The notes under the pieces were generated by a model that was not told where the DNA came from, made no database searches, and saw only the letters and a program-made list of their open reading frames with translations. The position numbers and the translations under genes are program-made. Shown in pieces: positions 1 to 8,394 of a stretch of DNA of 64,000 bases. Positions within the stretch are counted from its first letter, which is position 1. The number at the start of each line of letters is the position of its first letter. The stretch covers positions 1,982,819 through 2,046,818 of the forward strand of contig OZ026847.1 in assembly GCA_964023205.1 (NCBI GenBank), read 5' to 3'. The DNA comes from Lutraria lutraria (taxonomy: Eukaryota > Mollusca > Bivalvia > Venerida > Mactridae).

Positions 1-209
1 CGTATGCTAGTCGAACATTGAGTGCAACAGAACGCATTTATTGTGTGACAAAGCTCGAAATGCTTGCAGTGGAATTCTTCACAAAGCATTTTAAGCATTA
101 CTTACTCGGAAGACATTTTACAGTGAGGTCAGATCATGGTTCTTTACGGTGGTTGAGCCGTTTCAAAGAACCAGATGGTCAGATACAAAGATGGCTGGAA
201 CAATTATAA
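1..209 (+). pseudogene. RNase H C-terminal fragment (U0)
   Basis: Open from base 3 and cut by the window edge. It contains the second and third catalytic acidic residues of a Ty3/gypsy RNase H (Glu in TKLE, Asp in RSDHG). It ends at TAA (207-209), where the frame is lost before the short tether that normally leads into integrase. Confidence 0.85.
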
Positions 210-1929
210 GTCAATTCAACTTTGAACTAGTCCACAATCCTGGTATTAAGCATAGAAACGCTGACTTTTTGTCAAGAGTTGCCCAAGGTGATCAGACATT
301 ATGTAGGCAGTGCAAATTGCCTATTACACATAATCAAGTCAGAGAAGGAGCTTTATCGGAAGGAGCCACGAAGGAGGCGGTCGACGCAATGATCATAGGA
401 TCTTTGTTAGAGGAGCAGTCTGACAATGACGAAGAGGAGCAAGAAGAGCATGTACCATTACAACACTACAGGAGACACCCACCACGTGTGCGTAGGAAAA
501 GAGGGCGTAAATTAAATAAACCGGAACCAGCTAAACAAAAACTGGAACCGAATAATGAATTAACAAGAGAACGATTACAAGAATATCAAGAAGAGTATCA
601 AGATTTAGGTTATATACGAAAATTGAAACTTGACAATGTCAGTAAACCAGTGTGGTCAACAATTTCGGATAAGGGTAAAGACGTGAAGTTTTGGGTTTCT
701 AGATGGGATTTATTAGCGATACGCAGTAGTTTGTTATGCATTAAATGGGAATGTTCAGAGAAAGACATCAGATGGAGAGTCTGTGTCCCAAAGAAGGTGA
801 TACCATTTGTCATGTGGTACATTCATGATGCTCACGTGTCTGGTTACATGGGTATCAAGAAATCATTTGACAAAGCAAAACAATGTCCATTTTACTGGAA
901 TAGCATGAGTCGCACTGCAGCAAGTTATGTCCGTTCCTGTGAACTGTGTGGTGAGGCAAATAACCCTCCATGTTCAAAGAGACATTTCTTACAGCCATAC
1001 ACAGTTGGACATCGTTTTGAAAGAATTGCTATGAATATTGCTGGTCCGTTCCCTAGGTCAGAAAATGGTAATGCCTACATTCTAGTCATAGGTAACTATT
1101 TTACTAAATTTGTCGAGATTTTTCCATTGAGTGACATGACCGCCATTACTCTAGCAGAATGTGTAGTAAGGGGTTGGATCAAACGATACGGCTGTCCCAG
1201 AGAGATACACTCTGATCAGGGACGTCAGTTTGAAAGTGTGGTGTTTCAAGAAGTATGTAAATTATTAGAAATAAGCAAAACTCGGACGACTCCTTTACAT
1301 GCAAGATCAGATGGTTTTGTAGAACGGATGAATAGAACTATTCAAAATATTTTGTCAAAGTTAGTTCAGTCAAACCAAAAGGATTGGGATAAATATTTAC
1401 GTTTTATTGTGATGGCATGTAACTCCATTCCACAGGAAAGTACTGGTTTTACGCCATCTCGACTTATGTACGGGGAAGAAATAACTATGCCTATTGATCT
1501 ATTGTCTGACAATTTCTCAACTCATGAGCAGGAGCCTGAGCAGTTAATGACGGAGTATGCGGGTGGTTTACAAAATACATTGAAGGAGCCTTGGTTCAAG
1601 AAAATCTAAAGACAGCTTCACTACGCCAAAAGAAACAGTACGATACTCGTGTTAAAGCTTTTCACTTTAACAACGGTGATTCAGTATGGAGAAATAAAAA
1701 ACAAGCAGTACCTGGAATGAAAACAAAAATACAACGTCACTGGACAGGACCTTGGAAAATAACACAGAAATTGTGTGATGTATTGTTTAGAATTCAGAAT
1801 GCTCCTAATTTACCTTCTGTTATCATTCATGGGGATAATTTAAAACCATATTTTGGCGGAAAGACAGTAAATGTAGAAATTGAGAAAGTTCAACAAAATA
1901 CACAAGACCCGTCACTCAGTTACATTTAG
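149..1929 (+). pseudogene. Integrase, frame-broken (U0)
   Basis: The main open stretch runs to 1609 and the C-terminal piece occupies 1591-1929 in another frame. The zinc-binding region, the Asn-Asp-Glu active site and the GPW C-terminal module are those described for U1. The frame is open across the site deleted in type B (near 876), so this is a type-A copy. The GTG at 149 is not a credible start; homology to the RNase H-integrase tether begins near 203. Confidence 0.85.
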
Positions 1930-2417
1930 ATCCTGGTGCAGGAAATCTACCAGATTACAGTTTTTCCGGAGTAGATCATTTTTTGCGGAATGCCAATGTA
2001 GATATAGTGGACACAATTTAAGTGATACTGAATCAAATAACAAACGTGATAATTTGACTTTATTAAATCGTGTGGTGACGAACAATCTGAGTACAAAAAT
2101 AGAGTTTGTGTCCTATATCAATGACTGGTTCACCAACGTAATTTTCAAGCCAAGAACTGGTTGTCATATCAAGAAGAAATCTTGGTCTGCAGCAATATCA
2201 GGGAGATATTTTGACTTTCGTATTGAACTAAGTAAGTTCAAGACAATGTATTATTGAGAAACATTTATCTGAAGAACAGTTGATCATTACTTACTTGGTA
2301 AGATGACTTTCATGCATTATAGGTATGCGACAAATATTTTGATACTTTCACGTTTTCTTTAGTTTTGGTTATTTTATGTTGTTGGTGTTATATTGAACAG
2401 TGGAAGTTCAATGTCAT
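1930..2417 (+). other. 3' region between integrase and polypurine tract (U0)
   Basis: This is 488 bp with no recognised gene. An open stretch of about 125 codons (1880-2257) overlaps the integrase end in another frame. It starts with TTG, has no recognisable domain, signal peptide or envelope-like membrane anchor, and may be the decayed pol tail. The same region recurs in every unit. No envelope gene is visible. Confidence 0.6.
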
Positions 2418-2431
2418 AAAGAAGGGGATAG
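2418..2431 (+). promoter_or_regulatory. Polypurine tract (plus-strand primer), repeated in each unit
   Basis: A 14-nt purine-rich run (AAAGAAGGGGATAG, one T) directly abuts the TG of the LTR. This is where RNase H of LTR retroelements leaves the primer for plus-strand DNA. Identical tracts occur at 8395-8408, 14372-14385, 20350-20363, 26196-26209, 32174-32187, 38151-38164, 44128-44141, 50106-50119, 56084-56097 and 62062-62075. Confidence 0.88.
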
Positions 2432-2503
2432 TGTAACGAATTTGCGTTTATGCTCTATGTATTCACGGTCCATTCGTTACTCCTCCTTTCATCCCATATT
2501 TCA

Positions 2504-2548
2504 TTCATTACTCCTTTCATTCGTTGTCATGTTCATTACTCCTTTCAT
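2504..2548 (+). promoter_or_regulatory. Pyrimidine-rich direct repeats in LTR (possible upstream control region)
   Basis: Two identical 17-bp copies lie 28 bp apart, preceded by a degenerate copy 31 bp upstream and followed by a shorter related TTTACTC run. In LTR elements repeated motifs of this kind in the 5' half often lie in the transcription control region. The role here is inferred from position only. Confidence 0.4.
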
Positions 2549-2679
2549 GTTTACTCTTTTATGCATTGCTCCATCGTATGAAGGAGCACAGGAGCTACTG
2601 TAGTCTCCTTTTGGGAGCACTATTTGCTATACATACTCTTGTTGTTGTCATCATATCTGAGATACGTATATTCGGTGGA

Positions 2680-2685
2680 AATAAA
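2680..2685 (+). terminator. AATAAA polyadenylation signal in LTR
   Basis: A canonical hexamer 61 bp before the LTR end, as expected for retroelement mRNA 3' end formation. It is present at the same offset (LTR start +248) in all eleven LTRs. Confidence 0.6.
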
Positions 2686-2747
2686 TAGTCACGTTTTGAG
2701 TTATTGTGTGTTGTTCCTCGTTCTGTAAAATCCTCATTGCGTTTCAT

Positions 2748-2766
2748 TGGTGGCAGCGGTGGGATT
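2748..2766 (+). promoter_or_regulatory. Primer-binding site, tRNA-Leu (AAG)
   Basis: The 19 nt TGGTGGCAGCGGTGGGATT, one base after the LTR, are complementary to the 3' end of animal tRNA-Leu(AAG) including its CCA tail, as I recall that tRNA. It primes minus-strand synthesis. Identical sites lie at 8725-8743, 14702-14720, 20680-20698, 26526-26544, 32504-32522, 38481-38499, 44458-44476, 50436-50454, 56414-56432 and 62392-62410. Confidence 0.88.
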
Positions 2767-2836
2767 ATTTGCACATTATCTAATGAGATAAGCGAATCCT
2801 TGATATTTAATAATTGAGTGAATTTAATAGAACAGG

Positions 2837-4111
2837 ATGGAGAACACTTGTGAGACATCACATGGAGATTCTATTCCACATAATTCCAATCTTCTAAACC
2901 AAGTCATTAATGACTCGGGGATTGGTCAAACGTTCTTTCCACCAGATTTTGAAAGTGAAGCTACAGTAAGTACGCCATTGTCTCTTGGAATTAATCCAGT
3001 GGAGCATGGTGGTACTGAAACGGCTCCAGCTAAGGCTGTTAGCGTACGGAGTCATACATGGAAATATTTTGTACTTTTCTGGATATTAGTGATACTCCTC
3101 GCAGTTATTGTTGAATTTGCCATGGACAAATTTAACCACATAAAAGAATTGGCTTGGGATAGAATTGAAGAGTACAGCTTCATGGCTTGGGTAAATATTA
3201 TCATTCTTGCAGCGTTTTTGCTGTCTCTTTGTCTGAAGTTGAATATGGATAAAGCAGTGCAGAATACTCATTCTCCAATACCTCAGGACGGCACACCTAA
3301 CAGTACTGTAAAATTATTGGATCCTACTCGTAGACGCACGAGTCCCGTCAGTCGCGACTTTCCATGTCGGCGAACATTCAACGGTCATGCATCTGATACT
3401 TGGCATGATTTTCGGAGGTATTATGATAATCTGGCTTTGCTAAATCGCTTGTCAGTAGAATATAAACGGAGAACACTACTTTGTAGTCTAAGGGGTCAAG
3501 CTGAATCGTTTGTTCACGGCTTACCGCCGAGTATTCAGAATGATTGGAACTTGCTAATTACAAAACTTGAAGACAGATTTGGAATTGCCAATATGAAGGA
3601 CAGCTATATCGCGGATGCAAAGCTTCGTAGAAAGCAGAAAAATGAGTCATTTCGAGAATTTGGCCAAGCTCTCGAAGACTTATTTCGGAAAGCATACCCA
3701 GAGAATTCAGAATTTGTACAGGAGCAGGCGTTTACCACGTTTTTGGATGCAAAGCTTCGTAGAAAGCAGAAAAATGAGTCATTTCGAGAATTTGGCCAAG
3801 CTCTCGAAGACTTATTTCGGAAAGCATACCCAGAGAATTCAGAATTTGTACAGGAGCAGGCGTTTACCACGTTTTTGGATAACTGCAACGAATCGGTAGA
3901 TTTTCGACTGGCAGTAAAAAGAACTAAGCCAAAGACATTGCAGGAGGCTATTACTAATGCCATGCAGGAAGACTGTTTACCATTAACAGAGAGAGAAAGA
4001 AGCACACATCTTAAAAACGTGTATGGTACAGGTCGTAGAGGCAGGGGCGGTTTTGGGAGAAAGTTTCCGCAAAGACCTCTATCCAATGACTCAGAACAAG
4101 ATTTAAATTAG
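2837..4111 (+). CDS. gag: Gag with N-terminal transmembrane hairpin (U1)
   Basis: A 424-codon ORF. The ATG lies 70 bp after the primer-binding site in good context (A at -3, G at +4). Residues 1-75 are polar. Two strongly hydrophobic stretches, about 77-95 and 117-134, look like membrane helices joined by a ~20-residue charged loop. From about 180 the protein has the retrotransposon Gag (capsid) pattern: a conserved Trp at 189, then the LCSLRGQAESFV block and the DW...LEDRFG block to about 249. Residues 261-304 and 305-348 are identical copies of a 44-residue segment. The C-terminus is Arg/Gly-rich (GRRGRGGFGRK) and there is no CCHC zinc knuckle. Gag would assemble the particle and bind RNA. 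Membrane anchoring is inferred only from hydrophobicity. It is the only structural gene left open in every unit. The stop at 4109-4111 overlaps the frameshift site into pol. Confidence 0.88.
   Translation: MENTCETSHGDSIPHNSNLLNQVINDSGIGQTFFPPDFESEATVSTPLSLGINPVEHGGTETAPAKAVSVRSHTWKYFVLFWILVILLAVIVEFAMDKFNHIKELAWDRIEEYSFMAWVNIIILAAFLLSLCLKLNMDKAVQNTHSPIPQDGTPNSTVKLLDPTRRRTSPVSRDFPCRRTFNGHASDTWHDFRRYYDNLALLNRLSVEYKRRTLLCSLRGQAESFVHGLPPSIQNDWNLLITKLEDRFGIANMKDSYIADAKLRRKQKNESFREFGQALEDLFRKAYPENSEFVQEQAFTTFLDAKLRRKQKNESFREFGQALEDLFRKAYPENSEFVQEQAFTTFLDNCNESVDFRLAVKRTKPKTLQEAITNAMQEDCLPLTERERSTHLKNVYGTGRRGRGGFGRKFPQRPLSNDSEQDLN
3613..3876 (+). repeat. 132-bp direct tandem duplication inside gag
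   Basis: Two identical 132-bp copies, 3613-3744 and 3745-3876, with GGAT at both joins and again just after (3877-3880), so the event has a 4-bp microhomology signature. It adds 44 residues in frame within the capsid region. Also present at 9590-9853, 15567-15830, 27391-27654, 33369-33632, 39346-39609, 45323-45586, 51301-51564 and 57279-57542. Units U4 (21545-21676) and U11 (63257-63388) have one copy. Confidence 0.95.
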
Positions 4112-4142
4112 GTACGTCCAACTCGGCAGGTCGCGAGGAGGA
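4102..4142 (+). promoter_or_regulatory. Predicted -1 ribosomal frameshift site at the gag-pol junction
   Basis: The heptamer T TTA AAT (4102-4108) is in the gag frame, immediately before the gag TAG, and fits the X XXY YYZ slippery rule. Moving back one base enters the open frame that leads into protease. Eight bases downstream, 4117-4142 can fold into a stem (TCC and CTCG pairing with CGAG and GGA around a 2x2 internal loop; 8-nt loop 4126-4133). The heptamer recurs at the end of all eleven gag copies. Known -1 sites in retroelements have this layout; activity here is inferred. Confidence 0.7.
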
Positions 4143-4781
4143 TGTTCTTATTGACAAAAGACCTAACCAAACGGAGTTATGTTGTAAATTAAAGAAGGGC
4201 ATGAAGATTACTAGCACTGTTGGTGGCCTGCCAGTTTCTTTGAAAGTGGACACAGGCTCAGCATCAACATTTATCACGAGTAAAGTTTTTAAGAAAATTC
4301 CATACAAATTACGCCCAGGACACGGAAGTTCATTGCAGCCAATGGAACTGTCCTTAATTGTGATGGAGAAACAACATTACTAATGGAGTTCGACGGAGTG
4401 GAATTGAACGTTCCCGTAATTGTTGGCGGGGTTACTGAGAACTTGTTAGGTCATGACTTCTTGCAGCATTTTCAGTGTCCCTTAGATATGGAACATCGGA
4501 AGATATACATTGGAAAAGAAGGCAAAGAAAATACATACTTGAAACCAAGAAGGAGTCGTTTGACTCGAGTAGCTGCTGCAAAGACTATAGCGGTATCCGC
4601 TAAGAGTGAATGTCTAATTCCAGCAAAGTTTAAGGATAAACCATTGAGTGGAGATGGAATTTTAATGGTTCTTGCACGTTGTTTAGTTAATGCAGGACAG
4701 TCTATTTTCTATGCAATGCTCTTAAATCCTGGAATTGAGGATATTAAAATTCCCCAACGGTACTGTGATTGCTCTGTTTGA
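4108..4781 (+). pseudogene. Aspartic protease, frame-broken (U1)
   Basis: The frame entered by the -1 shift is open from the gag end and contains the retropepsin active site DTGS (Asp at residue 17 from the ATG at 4201). It stops at 4381-4383. Homology resumes one frame over at about 4335-4383, giving the second protease landmark LLGHDFL (about 4443-4463), so a net 1-bp loss sits between roughly 4320 and 4345. The open stretch then runs to 4781 through the linker to RT, where the frame is lost again near 4750. The protease would cleave Gag and Gag-Pol during particle maturation. The first break is shared by all units. Confidence 0.82.
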
Positions 4782-5849
4782 ACATGTGAGACATGGCGAA
4801 ATCTCTAATTCAGTCTGTCATATTCGACAAGGCACGTCAGAAGACATTTTGCCACCACATCTTAATGAAGTATTGCAAAAGAGCTCGGAGAGTCTTGAAT
4901 CTAAAGATAAGTTCAGGGATTTCTTGTATCGAAACAGGAGGCATTTGCTGGTCCTGGAGAGATTGGACGTTGCAATTTAGGCAAACATCGTATAGTACTG
5001 ACTGACGACACTCCAGTGAAAGATTCCCCGAGGAGGATTCCGATTTACAAGAGAGATGTCTTGGAGGAGCAAGTCAAGAAGCTGGAGGAGCAAGCTTTAA
5101 TTGGGAAGTCTGATAGCCCGTACTCCGCTCAAATTGTGTTAGTTAAGAAGAAAGATGATACCTGGAGAATGTGTGTAGACTATATAAAAATTGAATGAAA
5201 AGACGGTTAAAGATGCTTATCCCCTCCCTAGGATCGAGGATAACTTGGATTCACTATCTGGAGCATACCCATTTCCACTCTTGATTGTTACATGGCATAT
5301 CACCAGATTGAACTGGAAGAAAACGACAAGATTAAAACAGCTTTTGCTACTCCTACAGGCGGATTATACCACTATGTGACCATGCCATTTGGGTTATGTA
5401 ATGCGCCTGCGACATTTCAGAGAATTGCAGAGAAAGCGCTTGAGGGACTACAGTGGAAAATTGCAGTGTTATATCTGGATGATATCATTGTATTCAGTCA
5501 TGACTTTGACTCACATATCAGAGATCTGGAAGTGGTATTAGACAGAATGATAAATGCTGGACTGAAATTGAAACCATCTAAGTGTAAATTCTTTAGAGAA
5601 GAAACCAATTTCCTAGGTCACGTTATATCCAAGAACGGAGTAAAACCAGATCCAAGTAAAATTGAGGTTGTCAAAAATCTTACACATCCAACTCGTTTGA
5701 AAGATTTGCGTGGTTTTCTAGGACTCACATCATACTACAGGAAATTTATCGAAAATTATTCAGAAATTGCAAAGCTTTTGTACTTTCTTACTAGGACAAA
5801 TGTCAATGGATGTGGAATACCGAGTGTGAAACAGCCTTTTATGAGCTGA
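4735..5849 (+). pseudogene. Reverse transcriptase, frame-broken (U1)
   Basis: Fragments in different frames read in order as a Ty3/gypsy RT. They are: linker and fingers (4735-4980; the frame is lost at the three-A run 4932-4934); the RRIPIYKR and LVKKKDDTWRMCVDY blocks (to 5198); the PLPRIEDNLDSLSGA block (about 5191-5265); then 5268-5849, which holds the motif A Asp (STLD, codon 5283-5285), MPFGLCNAPATFQR, the catalytic YLDD (5472-5483) and FLGHVIS/FLGLTSYYRKF. All three RT catalytic aspartates are present, but no single frame joins them. The TTG at 4735 is not a real start. At residue 38 of the 5292 ORF, type A has Ala (GCG) and type B has Val (GTG). Confidence 0.88.
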
Positions 5850-6186
5850 AGTAGAAACTCACTTGTGCTCCTATACTTGCTTACATGGAGGTGAGTTTGT
5901 CCTTAACTGTGATGCTAGCTCATCGTCCATTGGAGCGGTCCTTTCGCAGGAGCAAAATGGCTCCGAAAGGGTGATAGCGTATGCTAGTCGAACATTGAGT
6001 GCAACAGAACGCATTTATTGTGTGACAAAGCTCGAAATGCTTGCAGTGGAATTCTTCACAAAGCATTTTAAGCATTACTTACTCGGAAGACATTTTACAG
6101 TGAGGTCAGATCATGGTTCTTTACGGTGGTTGAGCCGTTTCAAAGAACCAGATGGTCAGATACAAAGATGGCTGGAACAATTATAA
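5800..6186 (+). pseudogene. RNase H, frame-broken with TAG in the linker (U1)
   Basis: The RT-RNase H connection is readable from about 5801 in a third frame. It meets an in-frame TAG at 5852-5854 (GAG in type B), then changes frame again near 5885. The RNase H domain itself lies in 5863-6186 and keeps its acidic residues: Asp in NCDAS (residue 17), Glu in TKLE (58) and Asp in RSDHG (83). RNase H removes the RNA strand during reverse transcription. The frame ends at 6184-6186, short of the normal exit into the integrase tether. Confidence 0.87.
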
Positions 6187-7586
6187 GTCAATTCAACTTT
6201 GAACTAGTCCACAATCCTGGTATTAAGCATAGAAACGCTGACTTTTTGTCAAGAGTTGCCCAAGGTGATCAGACATTATGTAGGCAGTGCAAATTGCCTA
6301 TTACACATAATCAAGTCAGAGAAGGAGCTTTATCGGAAGGAGCCACGAAGGAGGCGGTCGACGCAATGATCATAGGATCTTTGTTAGAGGAGCAGTCTGA
6401 CAATGACGAAGAGGAGCAAGAAGAGCATGTACCATTACAACACTACAGGAGACACCCACCACGTGTGCGTAGGAAAAGAGGGCGTAAATTAAATAAACCG
6501 GAACCAGCTAAACAAAAACTGGAACCGAATAATGAATTAACAAGAGAACGATTACAAGAATATCAAGAAGAGTATCAAGATTTAGGTTATATACGAAAAT
6601 TGAAACTTGACAATGTCAGTAAACCAGTGTGGTCAACAATTTCGGATAAGGGTAAAGACGTGAAGTTTTGGGTTTCTAGATGGGATTTATTAGCGATACG
6701 CAGTAGTTTGTTATGCATTAAATGGGAATGTTCAGAGAAAGACATCAGATGGAGAGTCTGTGTCCCAAAGAAGGTGATACCATTTGTCATGTGGTACATT
6801 CATGATGCTCACGTGTCTGGTTACATGGGTATCAAGAAATCATTTGACAAAGCAAAACAATGTCCATTTTACTGGAATAGCATGAGTCGCACTGCAGCAA
6901 GTTATGTCCGTTCCTGTGAACTGTGTGGTGAGGCAAATAACCCTCCATGTTCAAAGAGACATTTCTTACAGCCATACACAGTTGGACATCGTTTTGAAAG
7001 AATTGCTATGAATATTGCTGGTCCGTTCCCTAGGTCAGAAAATGGTAATGCCTACATTCTAGTCATAGGTAACTATTTTACTAAATTTGTCGAGATTTTT
7101 CCATTGAGTGACATGACCGCCATTACTCTAGCAGAATGTGTAGTAAGGGGTTGGATCAAACGATACGGCTGTCCCAGAGAGATACACTCTGATCAGGGAC
7201 GTCAGTTTGAAAGTGTGGTGTTTCAAGAAGTATGTAAATTATTAGAAATAAGCAAAACTCGGACGACTCCTTTACATGCAAGATCAGATGGTTTTGTAGA
7301 ACGGATGAATAGAACTATTCAAAATATTTTGTCAAAGTTAGTTCAGTCAAACCAAAAGGATTGGGATAAATATTTACGTTTTATTGTGATGGCATGTAAC
7401 TCCATTCCACAGGAAAGTACTGGTTTTACGCCATCTCGACTTATGTACGGGGAAGAAATAACTATGCCTATTGATCTATTGTCTGACAATTTCTCAACTC
7501 ATGAGCAGGAGCCTGAGCAGTTAATGACGGAGTATGCGGGTGGTTTACAAAATACATTGAAGGAGCCTTGGTTCAAGAAAATCTAA
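6126..7586 (+). pseudogene. Integrase core with substituted catalytic and zinc residues (U1)
   Basis: A 486-codon open stretch. The first ~18 codons are out of frame with the homology, so the GTG at 6126 is not a real start. Order: RNase H-integrase tether (NADFLSR, 38-43); acidic/basic low-complexity linker (about 85-150); zinc-binding region (His226, Tyr233 in place of the second His of GHxG, Cys264, Cys267); catalytic core (Asn296 where DxxGP has Asp, Asp356 in HSDQG, Glu392 in FVERMN). Asp356 and Glu392 keep the D35E spacing. Asn316 replaces a second commonly conserved Asp (YILVxxDYFTK). An integrase with Asn296 should be catalytically dead. The open frame ends near 7586, where homology shifts to the next frame. 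Confidence 0.88.
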
Positions 7587-7906
7587 AGACAGCTTCACTA
7601 CGCCAAAAGAAACAGTACGATACTCGTGTTAAAGCTTTTCACTTTAACAACGGTGATTCAGTATGGAGAAATAAAAAACAAGCAGTACCTGGAATGAAAA
7701 CAAAAATACAACGTCACTGGACAGGACCTTGGAAAATAACACAGAAATTGTGTGATGTATTGTTTAGAATTCAGAATGCTCCTAATTTACCTTCTGTTAT
7801 CATTCATGGGGATAATTTAAAACCATATTTTGGCGGAAAGACAGTAAATGTAGAAATTGAGAAAGTTCAACAAAATACACAAGACCCGTCACTCAGTTAC
7901 ATTTAG
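7568..7906 (+). pseudogene. Integrase C-terminal domain, GPY/F-type (U1)
   Basis: This 112-codon stretch continues the integrase in another frame. After KTASLRQKKQYDTR and GDSVW comes WTGPWKI, the position of the GPY/F module of Ty3/gypsy integrases, followed by HGDNLKPYF. In the family this module contacts DNA and helps target-site choice. Its reading frame is separated from the catalytic core by a frame change near 7565-7585 in every unit. Confidence 0.8.
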
Positions 7907-8394
7907 ATCCTGGTGCAGGAAATCTACCAGATTACAGTTTTTCCGGAGTAGATCATTTTTTGCGGAATGCCAATGTAGATATAGTGGACACAATTTAAGT
8001 GATACTGAATCAAATAACAAACGTGATAATTTGACTTTATTTAATCGTGTGGTGACGAACAATCTGAGTACAAAAATAGAGTTTGTGTCCTATATCAATG
8101 ACTGGTTCACCAACGTAATTTTCAAGCCAAGAACTGGTTGTCATATCAAGAAGAAATCTTGGTCTGCAGCAATATCAGGGAGATATTTTGACTTTCGTAT
8201 TGAACTAAGTAAGTTCAAGACAATGTATTATTGAGAAACATTTATCTGAAGAACAGTTGATCATTACTTACTTGGTAAGATGACTTTCATGCATTATAGG
8301 TATGCGACAAATATTTTGATACTTTCACGTTTTCTTTAGTTTTGGTTATTTTATGTTGTTGGTGTTATATTGAACAGTGGAAGTTCAATGTCAT
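7907..8394 (+). other. 3' region between integrase and polypurine tract (U1)
   Basis: No recognised gene. The 125-codon open stretch 7857-8234 (TTG start) overlaps the integrase end; its product is basic and has no motif I know. The same ORF is open in all ten other copies (for example 13834-14211, 25658-26035, 61524-61901). In another frame a short acidic run follows the integrase stop, so this may be a decayed pol C-terminus. Confidence 0.5.

Larger units (their letters stand above)
1..2431 (+). mobile_element. Unit U0, truncated at window start (RNase H to polypurine tract)
   Basis: This is the 3' 2.4 kb of a unit: the end of RNase H, integrase, 3' region and polypurine tract, running into the LTR at 2432. 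It carries the type-A states that can be scored here: AAG in the RNase H codon that is AAA in type B, and the open integrase frame. Confidence 0.93.
2432..2746 (+). repeat. LTR 1 (315 bp)
   Basis: The boundaries are set by the polypurine tract ending at 2431 and the primer-binding site starting at 2748. The ends are TGTAACG and ...GTTTCA, an imperfect terminal inverted repeat (TGTAACG against TGAAACG read on the other strand). Inside are two exact 17-bp copies of TTCATTACTCCTTTCAT (2504-2520, 2532-2548) plus a looser copy near 2473-2492, a hairpin TGCTCC/GGAGCA (2567-2572 with 2583-2588), a near-palindrome at 2591-2608, and AATAAA at 2680-2685. I see no convincing TATA box, so the U3/R/U5 limits are not assigned. 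The G at 2531 is A in LTRs 4, 5, 9, 10 and 11. Confidence 0.92.

Noticed and set aside
301..335. Zinc knuckle in the Cys-rich tether upstream of integrase (LCRQC...H)
   Set aside because: Spacing and the missing fourth ligand do not fit a CCHC knuckle, and it lies in pol, not at the end of gag.
1930..2417. Envelope gene between integrase and the LTR
   Set aside because: The region is under 500 bp, with no signal peptide, membrane anchor or long ORF beginning with ATG.
2400..2603. 67-codon hydrophobic ORF across the polypurine tract and LTR
   Set aside because: It has no ATG start, crosses the LTR boundary, and its hydrophobicity comes from the T-rich direct repeats. Treated as chance.
2595..2861. 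88-codon minus-strand ORF over the LTR end and primer-binding site
   Set aside because: It overlaps LTR, primer-binding site and leader, has no recognisable domain, and recurs only because the unit recurs.
3604..4086. 160-codon minus-strand ORF opposite gag, and the 94-codon plus-frame ORF at 3615-3899
   Set aside because: Both are shadows of gag; their internal repeats are the 132-bp duplication read in other frames. No independent domain seen.
4011..4307. 98-codon minus-strand ORF across the gag-protease junction
   Set aside because: Antisense shadow of gag and protease with no domain signal.
6126..7586. Integrase as an intact 486-aa gene
   Set aside because: The GTG start precedes the homology, the first codons are out of frame, the C-terminal domain is in another frame, and two key residues are substituted.
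4108..7906. Idea that the pol frame changes are programmed frameshifts
   Set aside because: About nine shifts in mixed directions without slippery contexts, plus a TAG and lost catalytic residues, fit decay or base-calling error. Only the gag-pol junction has a credible site.
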